Origin: a virus
Length of the DNA: 29,379 nt
Virus record (IMG/VR): IMGVR_UViG_3300008105_000031
Coordinates: 1 to 29,379 of that record
Reading direction: 5' to 3' (one strand)
In this document: positions 15,766 through 24,546 of the stretch, piece after piece
Numbering within the stretch: position 1 is the first letter of the stretch
Layout: the number at the start of each line of letters is the position of its first letter
Program-made: the position numbers and the translations under genes
Notes under the pieces: model-generated
What the model was told of the DNA's origin: nothing
Databases searched by the model: none
The model's input: the letters and a program-made list of their open reading frames with translations, nothing else

Positions 15766-17445
15766 ATGGATTACACCAAGATCAAAAAAGAATTTGACGC
15801 TGCAAAGTCACGGCGTTCTAACTTTGATAATATGTATCAGGTGCTTGGCGAGTATATCGCCATGAACCGCCAGAACTTTACCGGACAGCCGTCAAACGGT
15901 GAATTTCTTGTTGATCGCATCTTTGATGCCACTGGAGCGGCGGCGGCTAAAATATCCTCGGCGGCATTGCTGGGGATGTTGTGGCCGGGTTCTGCGGGTA
16001 ATGTTTTTGACTTAGCCCCGGTAGATGAGGAAGACGAGGGCACAGAGAAATTCTTTACCGATTTAAATAAAATTTCTTACGCAGCCTTTGACGATCCACG
16101 AGCCAATCTTGCCGCATCCCTTGATGCGTATATGTACGATCAGATTGTTTTCGGTACTAGCGGTGTCGGCAGCGAAAACGGGGAAAAGTCGGATTTATTT
16201 TTTAGCCCTTATTCCGTTAAAGAGATTTACCCAATATCGGGCAAAGGCGGTGTTGTTATCGGGTTTAATGTTTTCTTTGAGTGGAGCGTTGAGCGGATTG
16301 TCGGTGAGTACGGGATAGAGAATTGCGGCAAACTCATTCAGGACGCTTACAAAGGCGGCAAAACCGATGAGATGTTCCCGGTTTTGTTTCACGTCAAGAA
16401 GCGCGACAAAAAAGAGGCCGAAAAAGGCCAGAAGTCTATGCCGTTCTATGGGTGTCATCTAAGCTATAAAGATTGCCATTTGCTTAAAGAAGATGGGTTC
16501 TGGGAGCTACCTATTGCTATCGGGCGTTGGTCAAAGCTCTCCTATGAAGATATGGGACGCAGCCCGGCAATGGATGCACTGCCAGACATTCGGGAAGCAA
16601 ATGCGTTGCGCGAAGCCCTGATTGTTGCCACCGAGAAAATCCTAGACATGCCCAAGGGCGTAATGAGCGATGGCGACTTTGGCGGTGGAAGCATAGATTT
16701 TAGTGCAGGTACAGTCAGTGTTTTTAACTCAAGCGGCAACATAACGGGCAACCCGGTATTTGACATTGGCAGCCCTCCTAATATCCCGTGGGCAGAAAAA
16801 CGCTTAGAGCAACTGCGCGAATCTATCTCACAGCATTTTAACATTGACCGATTGCTTGACCTAAACAACTCTACCGAAATGACGTTAGGCGAAGCCCAGA
16901 TACGAGATCAAGCAAAGGTTGCGTCATTGGCTGCGTTGTTCAATAGGCAGATACAAATATTGCAGCAAGTCATTGAACGCGGCGTATCGCTGTTGTTCAG
17001 AAAAGGCAAATTTGGTGTTGTCAAAGGCACCGAGGAAGAAGCCAGAATAATCAGAGAAGGCGGAACACCGAAATACTTACCGGACAGCATTGCAAAAAAA
17101 CTGGCCGAAGGTAAGGATATATACAAAATAAACTACAAGACACGGGCGGCTCTTGCTTACAGCGCCGAACAATACCGAGCCATGATTGAAGTTTTAACTA
17201 TTGCGGCAAATAACTTTCAGATTAACCCCGAACTTATGAAACGCATTAACACAAAAAAATTCCAAGATGAAATATGCAAAATCAGGGGCATTAGCTTCAT
17301 TCTGAAAACAGATGAAGAATTTGAAGCCGCACAAGCTGCCGAGCAGCAGCAGATGCAACAACAACAGGGTTTAGTCGCTGGAGAGCAACTGGCAACGATT
17401 GCAGAAAAAGCCGCCAATGCAGAAGCAAGGGTTAAAGGACAATGA
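15766..17445 (+). CDS. Portal protein, T7-type head-tail connector
   Basis: A 559-residue protein of the podovirus head-to-tail connecting family (PF12236, T7 gp8-like). Recognisable parts are NFDNMYQVLGEYIAMNRQNF near the start, the DATGAAAAKISSAALLGMLW segment, YSVKEIYPIS, the stalk region SYEDMGRSPAMDALPDIREA, and MTLGEAQIRDQAKV in the C-terminal third. Twelve copies would form the ring through which DNA passes. Low-complexity Gln at the end (QQQMQQQQGL). The start directly follows the previous stop (TAAATG) without a strong ribosome site. Confidence 0.92.
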   Translation: MDYTKIKKEFDAAKSRRSNFDNMYQVLGEYIAMNRQNFTGQPSNGEFLVDRIFDATGAAAAKISSAALLGMLWPGSAGNVFDLAPVDEEDEGTEKFFTDLNKISYAAFDDPRANLAASLDAYMYDQIVFGTSGVGSENGEKSDLFFSPYSVKEIYPISGKGGVVIGFNVFFEWSVERIVGEYGIENCGKLIQDAYKGGKTDEMFPVLFHVKKRDKKEAEKGQKSMPFYGCHLSYKDCHLLKEDGFWELPIAIGRWSKLSYEDMGRSPAMDALPDIREANALREALIVATEKILDMPKGVMSDGDFGGGSIDFSAGTVSVFNSSGNITGNPVFDIGSPPNIPWAEKRLEQLRESISQHFNIDRLLDLNNSTEMTLGEAQIRDQAKVASLAALFNRQIQILQQVIERGVSLLFRKGKFGVVKGTEEEARIIREGGTPKYLPDSIAKKLAEGKDIYKINYKTRAALAYSAEQYRAMIEVLTIAANNFQINPELMKRINTKKFQDEICKIRGISFILKTDEEFEAAQAAEQQQMQQQQGLVAGEQLATIAEKAANAEARVKGQ

Positions 17446-17738
17446 TAATTGTTACCGAGGAATCATTTAGAGAGGCAATCAACAGGGTTGCCGCCACCAC
17501 CGACGGACAGATTGTGCTTGCTTGTTTGTGCGAATATTCAGGGTTCAACAAAGATATTGCCGTCAATGACTCTATCGAGCAAACCTACGCAAACGCTGTC
17601 TTGCGCCGGGCATACCTGTACTTGCGCGGGTTTATACGCAATGAGTATTTGATTGATATAGAGTTTGGCTACCGTCGAGGAGCTGAAAAGAAGGCTGGCC
17701 TGAAGCCAGTTAATCCTAGCGAGAGGACAAGACCATGA
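17442..17738 (+). CDS. Bbp19-like small virion-module protein
   Basis: A 98-residue protein, EESFREAINRVAATTDGQIV then LACLCEYSGFN, then RRAYLYLRGFI. This pattern (F-x-x-A-F/I-...G-x-x-VL-x-x-L...R-x-Y-x-x-IR) matches the small Bbp19-type protein named from Bordetella phage BPP-1, which lies after the portal in many podoviruses. Role unknown, perhaps head assembly. The ATG overlaps the portal stop by 4 bases and AAAGGACA precedes it. Confidence 0.7.
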   Translation: MIIVTEESFREAINRVAATTDGQIVLACLCEYSGFNKDIAVNDSIEQTYANAVLRRAYLYLRGFIRNEYLIDIEFGYRRGAEKKAGLKPVNPSERTRP

Positions 17739-18553
17739 CCACTGAAACCACCGTGCAGCCCACAACTCCTGCGGCAGAGACACCGCCGCCACCGTCCTTT
17801 ACCGTGCCGGAAGAATACAAGGCACGAGGCTGGGTTGAGAAAATCAAGACACCGGATGACCTGTGGAAAACATTGGATAATGCCCAATCCTTGTTGGGGA
17901 AAAAGCCTGTTGGCTTACCAGCCGCCGATGCCCCCGATGAGGAATGGAACAAATATTATAACATCGCCCGGCCAGAGTCTGCCGACAAATACACATTCAG
18001 CGACGTGGAAGGCTTGCCAGAAGGTGCTAACCTTGACGAAGCCAAGAAACTAGCCCAACAGCTCATGTTTGATGCTGGGTTGCCCCAAAAGCAAGCCGAC
18101 CAACTATGGAAGGCGTACATTAAATCAGAGACTGATGCGGCCAAGCGCAATGAGCAGACGCTGAACCAAAAGTTTGACGAGCAGCTAAAAGCGCAGTTTG
18201 GAGACAAAGCCACCGCCGCCCAAGGTATTGCCGAGGATATGATTGTCAAACACGTTCCTGAAAATGTCCGTGCAAGCCTACAAAAAGCCGCCAACAACCC
18301 AGATGCGCTTGTCGGTATCATTGCAATGGCCAACAGTCTGCACGATGAGATAAACAAAATTAGAAAAGAATATGGGGCAGAAGGGAAATTGCCAGACGGA
18401 ACAAAAAGCGTTAACAATATCAGTATTGGTGACCTACACAAAGAGGCTGCTGCCTTGCGGATGTCACCAGAAGCAAGAGACCCATTCAATCCAAAATACA
18501 AAGAAACAATTAACAAGCTAAGAGAATTTGATAAAAAACTAGGACTTGCCTAA
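17735..18553 (+). CDS. Scaffolding protein
   Basis: A 272-residue acidic, helical protein before the capsid gene. The N-terminal tail is Thr/Pro-rich (TTPAAETPPPPSFTVPEEYK), followed by a KTPDDLWKTLDNAQSLLGKK segment and YYNIARPESADKYTF, both common to podovirus scaffold-like proteins, then coiled helices and a C-terminal NKLREFDKKLGLA that may bind capsid subunits. It would assist prohead assembly and then leave or be degraded. Overlaps the preceding gene by 4 bases; GAGAGGACA is the ribosome site. Confidence 0.8.
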   Translation: MTTETTVQPTTPAAETPPPPSFTVPEEYKARGWVEKIKTPDDLWKTLDNAQSLLGKKPVGLPAADAPDEEWNKYYNIARPESADKYTFSDVEGLPEGANLDEAKKLAQQLMFDAGLPQKQADQLWKAYIKSETDAAKRNEQTLNQKFDEQLKAQFGDKATAAQGIAEDMIVKHVPENVRASLQKAANNPDALVGIIAMANSLHDEINKIRKEYGAEGKLPDGTKSVNNISIGDLHKEAAALRMSPEARDPFNPKYKETINKLREFDKKLGLA

Positions 18554-18574
18554 CATTTAAAATGGAGAATTAAA

Positions 18575-18892
18575 ATGGCTTTAACTTTTATTGCAGCATC
18601 TCTTGCCGCTGCCGATGTATACAGCGACCCAGTATCAGCAACCCAAGGGCTTGTTCTATCGTTAACAGGCACCTTTGTTGCAACGGTCACATTGCAACGG
18701 CTGCAAGATAACACAACACTGGCCTCACCTACTTGGGTTGACGTAATAAACGCATCTGGGGCCATAACAACATTTACTACGGTAGGAGCCTATTCGATAA
18801 CTGTTCCTAACATAACGGGTGTTTATCGCTTTGGCATTAAACCATTAGGGTTTACGTCAGGAACTGTTGCCGGAGTTCTGGCCGCAAGATAA
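18575..18892 (+). CDS. Probable capsid decoration or structural protein
   Basis: A 105-residue, Thr/Val/Ala-rich beta protein with an Ig-like or jelly-roll impression (LVLSLTGTFVATVTLQRLQD, then GAYSITVPNITGVYRFGIKP). The LTGTFVATVTLQR and VTGVYRFGI patterns recur in small phage surface proteins. It lies between scaffold and major capsid genes, where decoration or cementing proteins are often found. GGAGAA is the ribosome site. The exact role is inferred. Confidence 0.6.
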   Translation: MALTFIAASLAAADVYSDPVSATQGLVLSLTGTFVATVTLQRLQDNTTLASPTWVDVINASGAITTFTTVGAYSITVPNITGVYRFGIKPLGFTSGTVAGVLAAR

Positions 18893-18895
18893 CTG

Positions 18896-18924
18896 TTTAC
18901 TTATCTGAAAATTTATACTATAAG
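18896..18924 (+). promoter_or_regulatory. Possible promoter before the capsid gene
   Basis: TTTACT (18896-18901), 17 bases, TATAAG (18919-18924), in the 151-base gap before the major capsid gene. The leader that follows can fold: GTGG/CCAC enclosing CGCTTTGCG (18935-18955) and the palindrome GGTTAATAACC (18959-18969). It may raise capsid expression; the -35 is imperfect. Confidence 0.4.
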
Positions 18925-19043
18925 CCGTTTTGTAGTGGACACCGCTTTGCGCCCACGAGGTTAATAACCCGCCCATATTGTTGGATACCGGGGACGATAG
19001 AAAATATTTCGTTCAACCATTCCAGCAATAATGAGGCATTCCA

Positions 19044-19919
19044 ATGACGACTATTGATCCAGCATTAGTAACGCAATTTAGCGAGATGGTGCATGTGGCC
19101 GCGCAGCAAAAAAGCGCACGCTATCGCCCGTACATTAAACCACTTATGATGACAGGCGACCTTTTGGCCTATGATGGCCTTGGTACCGTCGAGATGCGGG
19201 AACTGCAAGGGCGTTCTCCTAAAGTAGTGTTTGATGATATTGAACACACCCGCCGTAGGCTTAACCGGAAACGCTTTACCTGCGTTCTCCCTATCGATAA
19301 ATCTGATGTTCGCGGGATGCTTACTGACCCTAGGAACAATTACGCTAGTGCAGTTGCTAACGCTGCTCTTCGTCAATATGACCGAATTGTCCAGCAAGCT
19401 GCTTTTGCGGATATTGCGACAGGCCGAGATTTTACAACCACGCTTACATACGCCAACGACGGCGGCATCACTGTTGATGCAACCGCTGGCTTGACCTACG
19501 AAAAACTATTAGAAATCAAACAAAACTTCATTGACAACGACATTGAAGACAACGAGCGCATTGCCATTGGCATGACCGGGATTGAGCACACACGCTTGAT
19601 GCGGGAGAATGAGCTTACCTCTGGTGATTTTTCCAGAAACTTTGTTGTTGAAAAAGGCCGCATTACCCAAGCTCTTGGCATGGATATTGTTGTTTTTGCT
19701 GCGAACGCAACGCTTCCAATTATCCCTGTAGCCTCAAGCCAACGGCAATTAATTGCTATGGCACAAGACGGGATTGCGCTGGGTATCTCGCAAGAAATGA
19801 CGGTGAAAATCCAAGAACGTAACGATTTGCACGAAACAACCCAAGTGGTTGTTGAGTTGGAAATTGGCGCGGTTCGCACCGAGGGCAAAAAAGTCCAACG
19901 TGTAACGACTACGGCTTAA
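19044..19919 (+). CDS. Major capsid protein
   Basis: A 291-residue protein matching the podovirus capsid family (PF19821-type, HK97 fold): QFSEMVHVAAQQKSARYRPY at the N-terminus, then DGLGTVEMRELQGRSPKV, RRRLNRKRFTCVLPIDKSDV, LRQYDRIVQQAAFADI (the spine helix region), GMTGIEHTRLMRENELTSGD and a beta-rich end (ETTQVVVELEIGAVR). Many copies form the head shell. The gene has its own leader and follows a GAGG ribosome site. No protease gene is seen, so scaffold removal may not need a phage protease. Confidence 0.88.
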   Translation: MTTIDPALVTQFSEMVHVAAQQKSARYRPYIKPLMMTGDLLAYDGLGTVEMRELQGRSPKVVFDDIEHTRRRLNRKRFTCVLPIDKSDVRGMLTDPRNNYASAVANAALRQYDRIVQQAAFADIATGRDFTTTLTYANDGGITVDATAGLTYEKLLEIKQNFIDNDIEDNERIAIGMTGIEHTRLMRENELTSGDFSRNFVVEKGRITQALGMDIVVFAANATLPIIPVASSQRQLIAMAQDGIALGISQEMTVKIQERNDLHETTQVVVELEIGAVRTEGKKVQRVTTTA

Positions 19920-19933
19920 CGGAGGGATGAACC

Positions 19934-20386
19934 ATGTCTCTTAACATTTACAAAAGGCTTACAGCCCTTGAGAATAGACCTACTGTTCCTTCTGGTGCGA
20001 CTCTTACTCTCAATGCCGTACAGCACGCAGGACGGTTGATCCTTCTCAATACCGCTACCGGAGGAACATATATTCTCCCGGCGGCTACTGGGACGGGCAA
20101 CAATTACTGCTTTTTTTCATCTGTTAGCCAAACATCCGGGTCTATTATCATCCGTGTTGCCAACGCAACGGACGTGATGCAGGGATTGGCTGTAGTTGCA
20201 GCTACAGCTTATGGTGTGTTTCCAACAACCACAACGTCGGACACAATTACCTTTAACGCCACCACTCAAGGCGGCTTGCGCGGGTCATACGTTGAAATTG
20301 AAGACGTGGCTGCTGGCTTGTTCCGAGTTAAGGTTAACGCTGTTGGTTCTGGAACTGCGGTAACTGTCTTTAGTGCAACCGTTTAA
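19934..20386 (+). CDS. Beta-rich structural / decoration protein
   Basis: A 150-residue protein, YKRLTALENRPTVPSGATLT, followed by repeated beta motifs (GRLILLNTATGGTYILPAAT, and VANATDVMQGLAVVAA). The pattern 'tLtaaqhagrtillnta-G-tytLPaaTGtGn' recurs in small structural proteins of marine and soil podoviruses, usually next to the capsid gene. It is likely a head or fibre surface protein. GGAGG is well placed before the ATG. Confidence 0.65.
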   Translation: MSLNIYKRLTALENRPTVPSGATLTLNAVQHAGRLILLNTATGGTYILPAATGTGNNYCFFSSVSQTSGSIIIRVANATDVMQGLAVVAATAYGVFPTTTTSDTITFNATTQGGLRGSYVEIEDVAAGLFRVKVNAVGSGTAVTVFSATV

Positions 20387-20410
20387 CATTATTTCATAGG
20401 AGTAACTACC

Positions 20411-20902
20411 ATGCCCGTAGAAAATAAATACACAGATGCTAACCTTGTTGCGAACAAAAAAACCGAAGCCTACAAAGTGGGTTCTGGTTCGGAGCCGTTT
20501 ATTCTTGTTGGGACTGTTAGTGTAGCAGCCGCTGACGATGACGGAAGTATCTTCCGGGTTTTCGCCTCTGTGCCTTCCAACGCTATTCCTATCAGTCTTG
20601 AAGTGGTGAACACAGCAATTACTGGAGGCACTTCTTACGGCTTTGGTTTGTACCGTTCTAACCTTGGCTCGGTGGTAAACGCTACCGTGCTGGCTTCGGC
20701 TATTGATATGTCGTCCGCCCGTACCATTGCCACATCAAACAACGTCGGGCTATCGGCATTGACGCTTGGGGAACTTCGTACGCTGGCTTCTCTTTCTGGG
20801 GCCACTAACCCTGATGATTCTTACGACATCGCTCTTACCGCCACCACGGTAGGAACCGCTGCCGGAACCATCCGCGTTAGAGGCATTTTTGTTTTTAACT
20901 AA
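20411..20902 (+). CDS. Beta-rich structural protein
   Basis: A 163-residue protein, MPVENKYTDANLVANKKTEA then KVGSGSEPFILVGTVSVAAA, rich in Ala/Thr/Ser/Val, with many short strands and ending RGIFVFN. The pattern (GSIFRVFASVPSNAIPISLE) is seen in podovirus proteins next to the major capsid gene. It is a candidate head-surface or vertex protein; function is not established. AGGAG before the ATG. Confidence 0.6.
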   Translation: MPVENKYTDANLVANKKTEAYKVGSGSEPFILVGTVSVAAADDDGSIFRVFASVPSNAIPISLEVVNTAITGGTSYGFGLYRSNLGSVVNATVLASAIDMSSARTIATSNNVGLSALTLGELRTLASLSGATNPDDSYDIALTATTVGTAAGTIRVRGIFVFN

Positions 20903-20912
20903 ACTTCGCGCC

Positions 20913-20943
20913 CGGCCAGTAGGGGGTAGCTTCCTGCTGGCCG
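20913..20943 (+). other. Strong RNA hairpin between head and tail genes
   Basis: CGGCCAG (20913-20919) pairs with CTGGCCG (20937-20943), extended inward by AGG/CCT and G-U pairs. No T-run follows on either strand (AAAAGGG follows on plus), so it is not a standard intrinsic terminator. It may be a processing or expression-tuning stem between the head and tail parts of the late transcript. Confidence 0.5.
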
Positions 20944-20956
20944 AAAAGGGGGTTTA

Positions 20957-21592
20957 ATGGCGGTCACATCATCAACGGACATCTGCAACATGGCCTTGGA
21001 TTTACTCCAAGGCGGTTTTGTTTCGGATATATCTTCACCGCAGACAAGCACCGAGGAAAAATGCGCTCGGTGGTATGACGTTAACCGCCGGATGTTGCTT
21101 AGAATGCACCCGTGGAATTTTGCCATAAAAAGAGCAGAATTGAGCGCAAGTTCAACCGTTCCTCTATTTGGTGCCGCCGCCGCCTTTCCCGTCACCGCTG
21201 ATTTTATCAGGCTGCTGCGGGTAGTGAATGAAGACGATATGATTTACGCGGCATCAGATTATTTCTTTGAAAACAAAAGCATTATGCTGCGTTATTCCGA
21301 TGCTACCGTATGCCGCATAATTTACATTTCTGATGTAGAAAATGTTTTGGCTTTTGATGATATTTTTATTCAGCTTCTTGCCGTAGAGATTGCCCTGTCT
21401 CTTGCGTACTCGATCACGCAAAACAATTCCAACATTGAGCGGCTTAGTGCTATCCGCAAAACCTTGATCAAGAACGCGACGGGCATTGACGGCCAAGAGC
21501 ACCCGCCAGAAGTCAGGCGAGTTAGTGTTAACCGCAACGCACGACGTTCTCTAGGCGTGCGCGATACTACCCGGCACTATTTTAATGGTTAG
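20957..21592 (+). CDS. Tail tubular protein A-like (T7 gp11 type adaptor)
   Basis: A 211-residue protein with the family opening STDICNMALDLLQGGFVSDI and the KCARWYDVNRRMLLRMHPWN-FAIKR segment, typical of podovirus tail tubular A/adaptor proteins that ring the portal. Later AVEIALSLAYSITQNNSNIE and a basic C-terminus. The conserved HPWNFA motif is present (about residues 50-55). A dodecameric ring would join portal and nozzle. Its last 8 bases overlap the next gene's start. Confidence 0.85.
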   Translation: MAVTSSTDICNMALDLLQGGFVSDISSPQTSTEEKCARWYDVNRRMLLRMHPWNFAIKRAELSASSTVPLFGAAAAFPVTADFIRLLRVVNEDDMIYAASDYFFENKSIMLRYSDATVCRIIYISDVENVLAFDDIFIQLLAVEIALSLAYSITQNNSNIERLSAIRKTLIKNATGIDGQEHPPEVRRVSVNRNARRSLGVRDTTRHYFNG

Positions 21593-24155
21593 CGTCAACA
21601 CATCACAGCCGGATTTTTCCGCTGGGGAAATCGCGCCTAAATTCTACGGTAGGCACGATCTCCAAATAACCTACAAAGGGGCGCGGCGGGTAAGGAATTT
21701 TATTGTTGAAGCCGCTGGGGGTGTGTTCTTTAGACCTGGGTTTTACTACGCAGCCCAGACAAAAAACAATCAGCCCGCGTGGCTGTATAAATTCAGGTTT
21801 ATTGACAGTGCAAGTTTTACGCTGGAGTTTACGCAAAACGCTATCCGGTTCTACCGGAACAACGGTCAGGTACGCTTTGCGGCGCAAAACATTACCGGGA
21901 TTACGCAAGCAAACCCCGCCGTTGTCACCTACAGCGGCGCAGACACCTTTGCCAATGGCGACAGTGTATTGCTGGGCAATATTTCTGGAATGACCAACCT
22001 AAACGACAATGAGTATATCGTTGCTAACGTCAACGTCGGCGCAAACACGTTTGAGCTTGCAGGGGTTAACTCAACGGCATTCCCGGCCTATACGTCTGGG
22101 GGCGCTATTGAGAAGGTGATGGAGATCGTCACTACTTATGCAACCGCAGACCTTGAGGCGTTAAAGTTTGCCCAAGAAAAAAACGTGCTTTACATCACCC
22201 ACCCTTCATACCCGCCAAAAAAGCTAACGTACACCAGCCCCACAAGCTGGACGTTTGCCGACCACTCACCCATACGGAAAACACGGCAAAACGCACAGGT
22301 TATTAGCGCGGTGACATTGGCTAACCCGGCTGTGTTGACCTACACTGGGAGCGATTCTTTTACCAACGGAGCCACCGTTTTTATCAACAGTGCCACGGGC
22401 ATGACCGAAATAAACGAGCGGGAATTTACCATTGCCGCCGTCAACACGGGTGCAAACACGTTTGAGCTTGTCGGCTTAGATTCGTCTGGCTATGCAGCGT
22501 ACACGGGCGGGGGTATCGTCAGGAAAGTCTCGTCTGCGGCAGCACCATTCCTTTCCGCTGGGACTTACCCCGGCGCGGTGGGATTCTATGATCGGCGGCT
22601 TTTTTATGGGGGCAGCACGAATGAACCCAACACGCTTTTTGGTAGTAACGCTGGGAATCTAGACGATTTTACTTTGCAGATTGATTTGTCTCCCGGAGCG
22701 CAACCAGAAGCAAACGAAGGAATTGAGTATCAAATTTACGGCGCGGCAAAAATAGAATGGCTGGCCGGAACCGATAAATTCCTTACCATTGGCGCAACAA
22801 ACGACGTGCTTTTTGCAACAAGTGGTATTGATAATATTGTTACGCCTTCGAGTCTTGCAATCAAGCCAACCAACAGTTACGGCGTTGATGATGTTAATCC
22901 CATAGGCCGGGGTTCGCTTCTGTATTATTTGCAGGGCGATAAAAGCACTATGCGCTCATTTGAGTACAGCCTCGAACAAGATAGATACGTTCCCGTAAAT
23001 AGGAACGAAATTTCAGAGCATCTTACCTATGAGGGAATATCGCAGTTTGATTACGTTGAGGGCAGCAACGATATTCTATGGGCGGTACGGGAAGACGGCA
23101 AGTTAGTAGGGATGACGACCAGCAGCACGGAAAGCATAAGCGGCTGGCACCTTCATTCAACCGACGGCGATTTTAAAAGCGTGTGCAGCCAGACGCGGCT
23201 ACACGATGACGGGCAGCTATGGGCGTGTGTAAAAAGAACAGTCAACGGCGTTGATAGGTACAATGTTGAGTACATGGCCGATACCATCGTCTACCCGATG
23301 CGAGAGGACTTTTTTACCGAAAATGAGGCCGCCGATAAAGCCGCCTTTGCCAGAGCAACCTATGAAGCCCAGAAACAATACGTTTACCTTGATTCTGCGG
23401 TCACATACGACGGTTCTGTCTTTGCTACACAAGCAATAACACCGGGCGCGACCACTGGCACGGGAATAGTGTTCACCGCCGCTGGCAGCGTGTTTACAGC
23501 GGACATGGTGGGTTCAGAAATTATCCGCAAAAGCGTTACCGGGTACGAAACAGGGGTTGCCCTGATTACCGCTTATAGTAGCCCCACAAGCGTCACCTGC
23601 ACCATTGTAGAAGCGTTTAACAGTGTTACCGCTATTCCCGCTGGGGAATGGTACATCACAACTAATGCCGTTGGTGGCTTGATGCATCTTGAAGGCAGAA
23701 CTGTGTCGGTTGTTGCCGATGGCGGCCAGCACCCGCAAGTTGTTGTGACTGGCGGTGTGGTTACCTTGGAAAGGCAAGCGTCTGTTTTTCATATTGGCTT
23801 GCCCTACACGGGAGAAGTAGAAACAAACGAGCTTGAAGGCGGGGGCACAACAGGCGTGTCACAAACAAAGCCTAAATCTGTTTATGAAGTTGGTCTTAGG
23901 TTCTTAAATTCAATGTATGTGCGGTATGGGACAAGCCGTTACAGGTTAAACCAGATTGAAGCTCGCACCGCCAATATGCAAATGGATAGGCCGCCGCTTC
24001 CGTTTACGGGAGACATCAAAGTAAAATACGCCAACGAGACTGTTGATGCGCGAGATGGTACATGGTCAAAATCAAAACGAGTAATTTTTGTTCAAGATGT
24101 TCCGTTCCCGTGTTATATACAATTAGTTGTCCCGTATTTTACAGTGAGTAACTGA
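21585..24155 (+). CDS. Tail tubular protein B-like nozzle protein
   Basis: An 856-residue tail protein. Opening FSAGEIAPKFYGRHDLQITY and RRVRNFIVEAAGGVFFRPGF are hallmarks of the tail tubular B/nozzle family (T7 gp12-like). Two copies of a ~75-residue domain at about 103-177 and 239-314 share ANPAV(V/L)TY, NGD/NGA, GMT(N/E)(L/I)N and GANTFEL, matching the FCCH-type beta repeat found inserted in phage tail proteins. The rest is a beta-propeller-like region and a long C-terminal part. It would form the distal tail tube, with the inserted domains exposed and possibly contacting the cell surface. Confidence 0.85.
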   Translation: MVSVNTSQPDFSAGEIAPKFYGRHDLQITYKGARRVRNFIVEAAGGVFFRPGFYYAAQTKNNQPAWLYKFRFIDSASFTLEFTQNAIRFYRNNGQVRFAAQNITGITQANPAVVTYSGADTFANGDSVLLGNISGMTNLNDNEYIVANVNVGANTFELAGVNSTAFPAYTSGGAIEKVMEIVTTYATADLEALKFAQEKNVLYITHPSYPPKKLTYTSPTSWTFADHSPIRKTRQNAQVISAVTLANPAVLTYTGSDSFTNGATVFINSATGMTEINEREFTIAAVNTGANTFELVGLDSSGYAAYTGGGIVRKVSSAAAPFLSAGTYPGAVGFYDRRLFYGGSTNEPNTLFGSNAGNLDDFTLQIDLSPGAQPEANEGIEYQIYGAAKIEWLAGTDKFLTIGATNDVLFATSGIDNIVTPSSLAIKPTNSYGVDDVNPIGRGSLLYYLQGDKSTMRSFEYSLEQDRYVPVNRNEISEHLTYEGISQFDYVEGSNDILWAVREDGKLVGMTTSSTESISGWHLHSTDGDFKSVCSQTRLHDDGQLWACVKRTVNGVDRYNVEYMADTIVYPMREDFFTENEAADKAAFARATYEAQKQYVYLDSAVTYDGSVFATQAITPGATTGTGIVFTAAGSVFTADMVGSEIIRKSVTGYETGVALITAYSSPTSVTCTIVEAFNSVTAIPAGEWYITTNAVGGLMHLEGRTVSVVADGGQHPQVVVTGGVVTLERQASVFHIGLPYTGEVETNELEGGGTTGVSQTKPKSVYEVGLRFLNSMYVRYGTSRYRLNQIEARTANMQMDRPPLPFTGDIKVKYANETVDARDGTWSKSKRVIFVQDVPFPCYIQLVVPYFTVSN

Positions 24156-24541
24156 TGTTTATTCGCAACCACACCGAAGACGATTACCCGCTTTTTGTGC
24201 AATGGTGGGAATCATGGGGCTGGCAGCCTATTCCTTATATGTTCCTTCCCAAAAATAGTGTTGTGGTGTGTGACGACGAGGGCAACCCTGTCTGCGCTGT
24301 TTTCCTGTATCTAACCGACACCCCTATTATCTGGGCGGAAAACTATATTTCTTGCAAAAAATCAAAAGATAGAAAAATATGCATTGAAGAAATGACAAAA
24401 AGTATTGCTTCAAAAGCAAAGGAACTAGGCGGGGTAGCAGTGATGAGCACTTTAAAAAGTGCGGCAATGGGGCGACGGCTTGAGAAAGGCGGCTTTCAAA
24501 AGACCGATTCCAACATGACAAACTACATTTTAGGGGTTTAG
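24155..24541 (+). CDS. GNAT-like protein (podovirus virion region)
   Basis: A 128-residue protein, MFIRNHTEDDYPLFVQWWES, then PVCAVFLYLTDTPIIWAENY, and AMGRRLEKGGFQKTDSNMTN. The beta layout and the 'G-R-x-L-E-K-x-GF' ending look like a GNAT acetyltransferase. Proteins of this type sit at this spot in many podoviruses, near the place of T7 gp13 internal protein A. The usual acetyl-CoA Q/R-x-x-G-x-G/A loop is not clear here, so enzymatic activity is uncertain. The ATG overlaps the nozzle stop as TGATG. Confidence 0.65.
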   Translation: MFIRNHTEDDYPLFVQWWESWGWQPIPYMFLPKNSVVVCDDEGNPVCAVFLYLTDTPIIWAENYISCKKSKDRKICIEEMTKSIASKAKELGGVAVMSTLKSAAMGRRLEKGGFQKTDSNMTNYILGV

Positions 24542-24546
24542 GGGAT

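Noticed and set aside
17956-18516. 186-codon minus-strand frame
   Set aside because: Antisense shadow of the scaffold gene, which has a ribosome site, family features and the right neighbours.
20913-20943. Intrinsic terminator between head and tail genes
   Set aside because: The stem is strong, but no T-run follows on either strand, so it is listed only as a hairpin.
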